A DNA stretch of 64,000 bases, taken from NCBI GenBank assembly GCA_964447285.1, contig CAYURO010000005.1, forward strand, positions 139,878 to 203,877, read 5' to 3'. A program made the translations under genes and the position numbers. This DNA comes from CAJBNH01 sp964447285. GTDB taxonomy: Bacteria > Myxococcota_A > UBA9042. The notes below the pieces were generated by a model, which had not been told where the DNA came from, ran no database searches, and saw nothing but the letters and a program-made list of their open reading frames with translations. Shown here piece by piece: positions 1-6,778 of this stretch; position 1 is the first letter of the stretch, and each line of letters starts with the position of its first letter.

Positions 1-12
1 CATGAAGCGAAA

Positions 13-510
13 TCAGGCTGTCCAGCCGATCCGGCGCAGCACTTTGGGCTCGTAGAGGGCGACCAAGCGGCCAGTTGGGTCGTCGTCGATCGAGATCACC
101 GCAATGCCGGCCTTCTTCAGCGAGGTTAGTCGCTGCGGCGCGCCGACCGCGTGCGCGATCCAGTCGTCGACCTCCGGGGAGTGGCCGACACAAAGCACGT
201 CGTCGACTCTCAGCGCGCGGCAGGTCTCGAGCCACTTCGCGGCGTTGCTGGCGGCCGGGGCGAGCTCGGGTCGAATCGCCAAGTCGGCCGTCAGACCGAA
301 TACTTCCGCCGCGATCTCAGAAGTTTGCACAGAACGTCGCAACGGACTGGTCACGATACGGTCGATCCCGACGCCCATGTCGGCCAGACCTTGCAGGGCT
401 CGGCGGGTCCGCTGTGCACCCTCGGCGGTCAGGGGGCGGTCGGCGTCCTCAGGGTAGTCCGAGTCGGCGCGATCCACCGCGATGCCATGGCGCATGATGT
501 AGACGCGCAA
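13..510 (-). CDS. sixA: SixA-type phosphohistidine phosphatase
   Basis: Histidine-phosphatase (phosphoglycerate mutase) superfamily protein of 165 residues, the same size as E. coli SixA (161). The catalytic RHG motif sits at residues 7-9 (His8). An SPLRR segment follows, and the second catalytic histidine lies in VGHSP (His110), so the active site looks complete. I chose a TTG start at 508-510 because an AGGAGG-like ribosome site lies about 6 nt upstream and the RHG motif then falls exactly where SixA has it. The frame stays open to 732, but that extension is Arg-rich and looks noncoding. SixA removes phosphate from histidine on phosphotransfer proteins; the substrate here is unknown. It is divergent from a CHAD-domain gene, a pairing that suggests a shared phosphate or polyphosphate theme (inference). 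Confidence 0.9.
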   Translation of the reverse strand: MRVYIMRHGIAVDRADSDYPEDADRPLTAEGAQRTRRALQGLADMGVGIDRIVTSPLRRSVQTSEIAAEVFGLTADLAIRPELAPAASNAAKWLETCRALRVDDVLCVGHSPEVDDWIAHAVGAPQRLTSLKKAGIAVISIDDDPTGRLVALYEPKVLRRIGWTA

Positions 511-657
511 GGGTTTCCTCCTGGTGCGGGCGAACCCGGCTTGGGGTCGGGCGGCGCAGGGTCGCAGATGCCTGACGCAGGCGCAACCGTTCCCGACTGG
601 GGTCGCGCAACGCCGCGGTTCACCTATACTGGAGCCGTCGCCATCTGAGGAGCCCGC

Positions 658-1746
658 ATGTCGTCCGACCCGCCCCCGCCCGAGGTGTCTCCGCGTCCGC
701 GTGCTCGTCCTCGTGCCTCGCGGACTGCCCAAACCCGCGTGAAGGCCTCCCTTCCCGGATTGGAAGCGTTGGACCCAGCCGCCGATGCGGCGGTCGATGT
801 GCCGGTGGTTCCGCCATCACCGGTGCAGGCGCCATCGCCGATGCAGGCTCCATTACCCTCGGTGTTGAACCACTTGCGCGACACTGTGACGGACCACGTC
901 ACTGCGCAGGTCGCCCGTCTGCACCTGGCGGCCCGGAGCGCCACGGACGACCCGGCCCGCGCGATTCACGGCTTTCGCCGCGCTCTGCGCCGCATTCGCT
1001 CGACGCTGCATCTGGTCGAGCGGGCGTTGCCCCACGAAATCTGGCGCGATCTGGACCATGCGGTACGCGACGTAGCGCGGCACACCTCAGCCTTGCGCGA
1101 CGCCGAGATCCTGCCCGACACGCTGAACACGGTGGTGGTGGCGGACCGCGAGGCACTCGACGTGTGGCGCATCGAGCTTGACCAGGCGCGCCTGAAGGCC
1201 CGCGCGGCGGGGACTTCCGGTGGGCTGTTGCGCGCGGGAGCCGTGGACCTGCAGCCGGTGGCCGAGACGTTTGGGGGACAGTTGGAGCCTGAGATCCGCT
1301 GGCGGCACTTGGCGCGCGGGTTGCGCGACACATGGAAGCGGGCCAAGAAGGCGCGCCGTGCGGCGGAGAAGCGCCCCAATCCCAAGCTGATCCACGAGTT
1401 CCGCAAGCGGGTGAAGGACGTCCGGTGGCAGCTCGAGTTGGTCGCGTCCGTGGCGCCGCAGGCGCAGCGGGAGGGCATCGACGCATTGGCTGCGCTGGCC
1501 CGGGGGCTGGGCGGGGTGACGGACCTGATCGCGCTGCGGACTTGGGTGCGCGCACACTCGGGTGGAGGCGAGAGCCGGCAGCTGCTGCTGACTGCGCTGG
1601 ACGCGGCGATTGCACAGGGCTTCGAGGAGGCGCTGCGGGTCAGCGACGTGGCGTTTCAGGAGAAGTCGAAGAAGCTGTCGTCGCGGGTGCGGTCTTGGTT
1701 CGCTGAGACGGGCATGGCAGACGACGCCGACCCGGAAGACGACTGA
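658..1746 (+). CDS. CHAD domain protein
   Basis: 362 residues. Residues 1 to about 60 are a Pro/Arg/Ala-rich low-complexity tail. The rest is a CHAD domain (conserved histidine alpha-helical domain), with the typical basic helices IHGFRRALRRIRS near residue 103 and IHEFRKRVKDVRW near residue 245, each carrying the conserved His. CHAD domains bind inorganic polyphosphate and are often found with polyphosphate-metabolism genes. No CYTH or kinase domain is fused here. The start follows GAGGAG by a short spacer (ctgaggagcccgcATG). The gene is divergent from sixA and convergent with the transglycosylase downstream, with only 6 nt between the stops. Family assignment is firm; the polyphosphate role is inferred from the family. 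Confidence 0.88.
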   Translation: MSSDPPPPEVSPRPRARPRASRTAQTRVKASLPGLEALDPAADAAVDVPVVPPSPVQAPSPMQAPLPSVLNHLRDTVTDHVTAQVARLHLAARSATDDPARAIHGFRRALRRIRSTLHLVERALPHEIWRDLDHAVRDVARHTSALRDAEILPDTLNTVVVADREALDVWRIELDQARLKARAAGTSGGLLRAGAVDLQPVAETFGGQLEPEIRWRHLARGLRDTWKRAKKARRAAEKRPNPKLIHEFRKRVKDVRWQLELVASVAPQAQREGIDALAALARGLGGVTDLIALRTWVRAHSGGGESRQLLLTALDAAIAQGFEEALRVSDVAFQEKSKKLSSRVRSWFAETGMADDADPEDD

Positions 1747-1752
1747 CCGCAC

Positions 1753-4647
1753 TCAGGGATTCTCTTCCTCGACGGGAGGTTCTTCGACCTGAATGGGCGG
1801 GGGCTGCGGTTGCTCGGGCTCAGGCGTCCCGGTCGGAGCGATGGCCCCCTCCCCAGCAGGCAGTTCCCCTTCGGGCGCGGTACCTGGGACTTCCGTCGTT
1901 CCGGAAAAGACGCCGCTGCAATCGCCCATCGCATCGAACTGTTCCTGTGTGATCTTCTCACGCGTCAGCATCGTTGAGCCGATCCAGCACAGGTAAGTGG
2001 CCCACGCCTCGCTGACGGCGCCATCGCGGAACTGGTGGTAGAAGGCGCGCGGGTTGGGAATGATCGAGCCCATCCAGATCGCTTGCAGCAGGGTCAACTC
2101 TGACGGCGACTTCTCGAAGTAGTGCTGCACGGCCGGCCGGATGCCGTAGATCTTCGGACCGTACTCGATGATGTTCAGGTAGAGCTCGAGGATCTGCTCC
2201 TTGGTCAGCGTCTTCTCGATCTGCCAGACGATGACCGCCTCTTGCACCTTGCGCGAAATGGTCTTCTCCCGCTCGACGAAGAACAGGTTCTTGACCAGCT
2301 GCATGGTGATGGTCGACCCGCCGCGCACGAATCGGCCGCGCTTGAGGTTCTCGATCATCGAGCTGCGGATGGCGTCGAGCAGGAAGCCGTTGTGCCAGAA
2401 GAAGCCGCCGTCCTCGGTGGTCGTCAGCACCTGGACGAAGTAGGGAGAAATGCTGGTGATCGCCTCCCAGCGGTCGCTGCCGGGCCCCGTGACGAAAGTG
2501 AACAGGGTGCCGTCTTTCTGCCGCGCATGGTGCTCGAATGGCGCCTGGAACACTTCAAAACGAATGTACTTCCCGGTGTCGGTGATGCGCGTGTCGCCCA
2601 GCGCAGCGTCGAAGTCGAACTTCAGCGAGTTCATGTTGGCGGTGTCAAGCGCGCTGTTGACCTCAAACGACACGTGCCCGTCGCACTTCATGCCGTCGAG
2701 CAGCGGCGCGAAGCCGACCGGCACTGAGGCGACGACGTCCTGACAGGGCACCGAAGGGATGCGGATGCGCAGATCGAACGCGGGTGCAGTCCGAAAGCGC
2801 TTGATCGACGAGGTGATCAGCGCGTGCACCTTGCCGACCACGATCTCGCCGTCGGTTAGCTCGACGCGCTGCTCTTTCAAGCCCAGATCCAAGCGACCCT
2901 TGGCCTGTACCGTCACGTGTTGCAGCTTTTGCCGAGCGATGCGCCGCGACAGGATGCTGAAGTCCGCGGCCGTGCCGTCGCCATCGATGGTGAAGCGCGA
3001 CTGTGCGGCGTTGTAAAGCAGCGTTGCCGTTGCGTTTTGCACCGCGCTCGTCGCCTCGAAGCCCAGCGAAGCAGGCAGCACCGCGGCGTAGGGAGCCAGC
3101 GGCAAGTACTCCAGATGGATCCGCAGCTCGGCGTCGCCCGTCGCCACGTCGATGCGGCCCGCCACGGAATTCGCGACCTTGCGGCCGGGCACGTTGAAGT
3201 CGACCTGCAGCGACACGATCTCGGAGCCCGGCTTGCGCTCGACCCGCGCGTTGAAGTCGGAAAGCTCGCTGCTCGACCCTGCCGTTCGCTCGTCGCTGTA
3301 GCTGGCTCGACCGTGGCGGATCGTCACGACAGGAATCGGGATGGAGGCAACCATTTGCCGCAATTCTGAGACCTTTCCGTCCAGACGGTCTGCGCCGGTT
3401 GCGAACAGCCGGGCCAGATTCTCGCGCACGATGTGGCCGTCCCCAGCGTCGGCGTCGCGGCGGAAATTCGGCACGGTGCCCGCGTCTTTCGCCTTGTCGA
3501 TCGCGCCCTTGGTCGACCCCAGCGATGCTTTGGCCTTGGGTTTTGCGGCAGGCTTGCGACCCTTCGCCCCCTCGGCGTCGACCGGCGCTTCGTCGTCGTC
3601 CTCCAACTCAGGAACCAGCGACGGCGTCTCGCGGTTGGACACGATGACCGGCTCGTCCAGCGTCAGCTCCGTCACGTGGCTCAGCGCGGACCGCACCGGC
3701 GGCGGCAGGCGCAGCAGCAACGGCGACGGCGTGGCAGAGGTCGCCGGGGCCGCCGTAGGCGAGAACGTCGCCGCGACCTCTCGCACCCGCAGGGCCAAGC
3801 TTCCTGAGGCGCCTTGGCGCGACACGTTGACCTGGCCCAGCCGGAAGTGGCCGTCGGCGCTCAGGGACACGGACCCGACCTGCACGCGCCAGCCACCCAG
3901 CGTGACGGCAAGGTCATCGGGCAGGCGCATCGTGACCGAGCCCGTGCGCTTGGCCATCTGCAAGTCGCCGTCGATGCGGATGGGCTGAGCGATTCCCAAT
4001 ACTGTCGTCGATCCAGAGACTTGCAGACTCGGTGCTTCCTCGACGTCCGAGACGTTGCGCAGCTCGAAGCTGGCGCCTTGCAACCGCAGGTGGCGCAAGT
4101 CGATCCCGGCGAGCGACAGCGGTTCCGGGCCGCTGGCGTCGTCGATGGCCAAGTGCAGGTCGCGCACCGAGACATCGGGCAGGTGGTTCGAAAGGTACTT
4201 GCGCCAGCCGGTGGCCTCGCCCTCGTTGCTGCCGCCCTTGCGCTCGCGGTTCAGGCGCTTCAGCAACGGGTCCAGATTGGTGCGTCCGTCCGCGAATCTG
4301 ACGACATGCGCGCGCGGAGACACCAGCTCGATGCGGCGCACCGAGATGCGTGGGCGGAACAAGCCGTTGATTTCGTAATCGATGTGGACGCGAGGCAACT
4401 GGGCAAACGGCGGTGAGGTGGGCGCGGCCATGTCCCGCAGCACCACACCGTCCAGCGTCACGCCGTCCAGGAGCTGCACGTACACGCCAGACAGTTGCAG
4501 GTCGATGCCCTCGCGCGCCGACCGCTCGACGAGTGCGACGTGCAGCTGGGTCGCGATGCGGGCCGGCAGCGTGAAGATCGCAAACCCGCACGCAAATCCC
4601 AGCAGGATGGCGACGGCCAGGATCAGGTGGCGGCGATTGGGGCGCAT
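1753..4647 (-). CDS. AsmA-like/GT51 peptidoglycan glycosyltransferase fusion
   Basis: 964 residues from an ATG at 4645-4647; an in-frame TTG three codons upstream is an alternative, and neither has a clear ribosome site. One N-terminal membrane segment (about residues 8-28) is followed by a long periplasmic region of about 650 residues that resembles AsmA/TamB-type beta repeats and contains a Lys/Ala/Asp-rich low-complexity stretch. The C-terminal third is a GT51 domain with all four family motifs: EDGGFFWHNG (predicted catalytic Glu745), GGSTITMQLVKN, KEQILELYLN and the YFEKSPSELTLLQA segment. There is no transpeptidase domain. The last 50 residues are Pro/Glu/Gly rich. GT51 enzymes polymerise lipid II outside the inner membrane, and the N-terminal part could reach toward the outer membrane (inference). 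It probably shares a transcript with the lipoprotein 25 nt upstream. Confidence 0.82.
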   Translation of the reverse strand: MRPNRRHLILAVAILLGFACGFAIFTLPARIATQLHVALVERSAREGIDLQLSGVYVQLLDGVTLDGVVLRDMAAPTSPPFAQLPRVHIDYEINGLFRPRISVRRIELVSPRAHVVRFADGRTNLDPLLKRLNRERKGGSNEGEATGWRKYLSNHLPDVSVRDLHLAIDDASGPEPLSLAGIDLRHLRLQGASFELRNVSDVEEAPSLQVSGSTTVLGIAQPIRIDGDLQMAKRTGSVTMRLPDDLAVTLGGWRVQVGSVSLSADGHFRLGQVNVSRQGASGSLALRVREVAATFSPTAAPATSATPSPLLLRLPPPVRSALSHVTELTLDEPVIVSNRETPSLVPELEDDDEAPVDAEGAKGRKPAAKPKAKASLGSTKGAIDKAKDAGTVPNFRRDADAGDGHIVRENLARLFATGADRLDGKVSELRQMVASIPIPVVTIRHGRASYSDERTAGSSSELSDFNARVERKPGSEIVSLQVDFNVPGRKVANSVAGRIDVATGDAELRIHLEYLPLAPYAAVLPASLGFEATSAVQNATATLLYNAAQSRFTIDGDGTAADFSILSRRIARQKLQHVTVQAKGRLDLGLKEQRVELTDGEIVVGKVHALITSSIKRFRTAPAFDLRIRIPSVPCQDVVASVPVGFAPLLDGMKCDGHVSFEVNSALDTANMNSLKFDFDAALGDTRITDTGKYIRFEVFQAPFEHHARQKDGTLFTFVTGPGSDRWEAITSISPYFVQVLTTTEDGGFFWHNGFLLDAIRSSMIENLKRGRFVRGGSTITMQLVKNLFFVEREKTISRKVQEAVIVWQIEKTLTKEQILELYLNIIEYGPKIYGIRPAVQHYFEKSPSELTLLQAIWMGSIIPNPRAFYHQFRDGAVSEAWATYLCWIGSTMLTREKITQEQFDAMGDCSGVFSGTTEVPGTAPEGELPAGEGAIAPTGTPEPEQPQPPPIQVEEPPVEEENP

Positions 4648-4672
4648 GGATGGCAACGGGGCGGGCGTTCGG

Positions 4673-5173
4673 CTACTCGCTCTGGGACTTCTCGCCGGAC
4701 ACGACGAAGATGACGGCGATGACGCTGGCAGCGCCCACGATGGCCAGGGAGATCATGGCGACCGTCTTGGGGGTCGACAGATGGTCGATCTCGAACGACG
4801 CAAGCTCAGACAGGGGCACCAGCGTGTCCCGGTCAGAGGCCACCAGCTGGCTGGATACCATCGAGAAGTTGAACGGCGTCACTTCGTAGCGGCGACCGCC
4901 CTGCGAGCGCACGAACAGCTTGGTGTCGCGGTTGACGCCCACCTTCTCGTTCTCGGTGCTGTTGACCGTGACGGTGTCCTGCTCGCCCAAGCTGGTCAGG
5001 GCGGTCAGTTCGTCTGGCGTGATCTTGTCGACCAGACGGGAGTCCTCGCGCAGTGCGGTGCGGGACTGCAGCTTGCGGAACTCGTCAGGCGCGACCTGAT
5101 ACGTGTTGTAGCAGCCCGTCAACGAGCCCAGCAGAGCGACCAGCACGGTCCAGGCGGCGGCGCGCATCTTCAT
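4673..5173 (-). CDS. Hypothetical lipoprotein with C-terminal membrane segment
   Basis: 166 residues. A signal peptide ends in a lipobox (LTGC, Cys21). The mature region is polar. Near the C terminus is a hydrophobic segment (TVAMISLAIVGAASVIAVIFV, about residues 137-157) that could span the membrane, followed by a short charged tail. A GAGGG ribosome site precedes the ATG. I recognise no family. It lies between a GYF/DUF4234 membrane protein and the AsmA/GT51 glycosyltransferase on the same strand, with 25 nt to the latter, so a cell-envelope role is plausible but unproven. Confidence 0.72.
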   Translation of the reverse strand: MKMRAAAWTVLVALLGSLTGCYNTYQVAPDEFRKLQSRTALREDSRLVDKITPDELTALTSLGEQDTVTVNSTENEKVGVNRDTKLFVRSQGGRRYEVTPFNFSMVSSQLVASDRDTLVPLSELASFEIDHLSTPKTVAMISLAIVGAASVIAVIFVVSGEKSQSE

Positions 5174-5242
5174 GTCGGTTTCCCTCGTTCGTGGAGCAGT
5201 CAGGCTTTCGTGGAGCGGACGGACTTGTGGGGCGTCGCCGGT

Positions 5243-5992
5243 TCAGCGGACTCCCGCGGCCTGCCACGCCTGATTCAGGTCGTCCTGGTAGATGTAGTAG
5301 AACGCCATCGGGAAGCACAGCAGCGTGATCAGCAGGATCGTCGTGCGGTCCTGCGGCTGCAGGCCGGCGCGGCGACCGACGTCGGGCAGCACCTGGATCA
5401 TGTTCCAGATCAGCACGATGTTGAGGATCGGCAGGAGCATCCACCACCAGGTCAGCCGTTGCTCGCCCAAGAAGGTGTTGATCTCGCTGATCCGCTTGAG
5501 GTTCCAGATCAGGCCGTAGATACCGCACGTGAACATGATCAGCAGCACGGCGACGACAGGGGTAACCACCGCGCCGGGCTGGCCGCGGTAACCGCCCGCG
5601 GGCTGGGCCGGACGCTCTTGGGTGACAGGGCGCATCGGCTCGACAGGGCGCATCTGCTCGACAGGGCGCATCTGCTCGACAGGGCGCATGGGCTCGACCG
5701 GACGCATCGGCTCCGAAGCGGCGGCCATCGCTGGGACGGCCGAGTCTGCCTTGCGCTGCTCATCCAGCTGGGCCAGAAAGTCGGCCGGCAGCTCCATCGC
5801 GACGGTGCGCTCGTCTTCGCCGATGTTCCAAGCGCCAGTCATCTCAGGGACTTGGGCGGCCCCAATCCACTCGCTCTTGGTGTCGTCGTAGATGTACTCG
5901 TCCTGAGCAAGATCGCCGCGGCGGGCCATCTCGCGGAGAACCGAGAGCTCGTAAGGGGTCGATTGTCCGTTGCGGTGCAGATGGAAGCCCAT
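5243..5992 (-). CDS. GYF_2 and DUF4234 domain membrane protein
   Basis: 249 residues. Residues 1-55 resemble the bacterial GYF_2 domain (short beta-alpha domain with YELSVLREMARRGDL and a Trp in EWIG), which is thought to bind proline-rich or other peptides. Residues 105-135 are a tandem repeat of MRPVE(P/Q). The C-terminal half has hydrophobic segments of DUF4234 type (VVAVLLIMFTCGIYGLIW, a second pair near LTWWWMLLPILNIVLIW, and ILLITLLCFPMAFYYIY), so it should sit in the inner membrane with the GYF domain in the cytoplasm. An AGAGGA site lies about 10 nt before the ATG. Function unknown. Confidence 0.75.
   Translation of the reverse strand: MGFHLHRNGQSTPYELSVLREMARRGDLAQDEYIYDDTKSEWIGAAQVPEMTGAWNIGEDERTVAMELPADFLAQLDEQRKADSAVPAMAAASEPMRPVEPMRPVEQMRPVEQMRPVEPMRPVTQERPAQPAGGYRGQPGAVVTPVVAVLLIMFTCGIYGLIWNLKRISEINTFLGEQRLTWWWMLLPILNIVLIWNMIQVLPDVGRRAGLQPQDRTTILLITLLCFPMAFYYIYQDDLNQAWQAAGVR
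5623..5714 (-). repeat. 18-bp in-frame tandem repeat (MRPVE units)
   Basis: About five copies of an 18-bp unit (core gacagggcgcatctgctc on the plus strand) lie inside the GYF/DUF4234 gene and encode the hexapeptide MRPVE(P/Q). Outer copies have drifted, while the two inner copies are identical. This is the proline-containing linker between the GYF-like and membrane parts. Copy number may vary between strains because the unit is a multiple of three. Confidence 0.8.
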
Positions 5993-6112
5993 GGCGTGTG
6001 TTTCCTCTTGGCGGGTGGGCGGCTCAGGCGGGGCCTTGCGTCAGCCGAGGGGGAGGTTATCCGCGGACGTGGGGGCGCCGTCAATGATGCAACGGCTCGA
6101 CACTCCTACAGA

Positions 6113-6634
6113 CTAGGCGTCCAAGCCCTTGAGGCGGCGCAGGTCCGACATCACCTTGTGGTACTCGATTTCCCAAGTCGACGTGCCTTCCTGCAGGTTC
6201 TTGATGCGCTTGCGCACTTCCTGGTCCAAGTCGTCATCGACGTTGAGATGGCGGTTCAGCACGTCGCGCATGGTGCGTCGCAGCGTGTGATCCTCAGCGA
6301 AGACCTCTTCGACATGCCGGCTGTGGAAGAGGGCCTCGATCACTTGCCGGGTCAGGTACTCGACGGCGCGATCGCCGATGCCGAAGCCGCGGTCTTCTGC
6401 CAGCTTGTTCTTGATCTTGTTGACCTGATTGAACTCGAGTCCATCACGCGAGATCTGGTCGCGCGCGCGGTCCGTGATCTCGCGCTCGGCGCGGATGTAC
6501 TCGCGCAGCACGCTCTCGACGTCCAACACGACCTCATGCACCAGATCGGCAGAGACCTCGATGTCGCCGTTGGCTACCAGCGCCTCCACCATGTCGTTGG
6601 CGATGGGCGAGATCTTTCCTGCGTACAGCCTCAT
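6113..6634 (-). CDS. DUF507 family protein
   Basis: 173 residues, highly charged and predicted mostly helical, with no signal peptide. The start MRLYAGKISPIANDMVEALVANGDI and the internal LTRQVIEALFHSRHVEEVFAEDHTLRR match the pattern of the DUF507 family, which occurs widely in Myxococcota and other former Deltaproteobacteria. The length suggests two DUF507-like halves of about 85 residues. A GAGGTG ribosome site lies 6 nt before the ATG. The function of the family is unknown. It is first in a leftward series of envelope-type genes, but the 120-nt gap to the next gene leaves co-transcription open. Confidence 0.75.
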   Translation of the reverse strand: MRLYAGKISPIANDMVEALVANGDIEVSADLVHEVVLDVESVLREYIRAEREITDRARDQISRDGLEFNQVNKIKNKLAEDRGFGIGDRAVEYLTRQVIEALFHSRHVEEVFAEDHTLRRTMRDVLNRHLNVDDDLDQEVRKRIKNLQEGTSTWEIEYHKVMSDLRRLKGLDA

Positions 6635-6778
6635 GAGTTCACCTCGTAGCTTGCGCCGGCGCTGGGGCGGAGTCCCTGTGGACGGCGGCGATGGTGTAGC
6701 ACACTCGAACCCCCCCGTACAGACGGCGATGGTCGGTGCGGGTGCAATGATCGCGTCAGGGAAGGCTAGTTGCGCCGT

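Noticed and set aside
5623..5714. 18-bp tandem repeats considered as a CRISPR-like array
   Set aside because: Contiguous units without spacers, in frame inside a coding gene.
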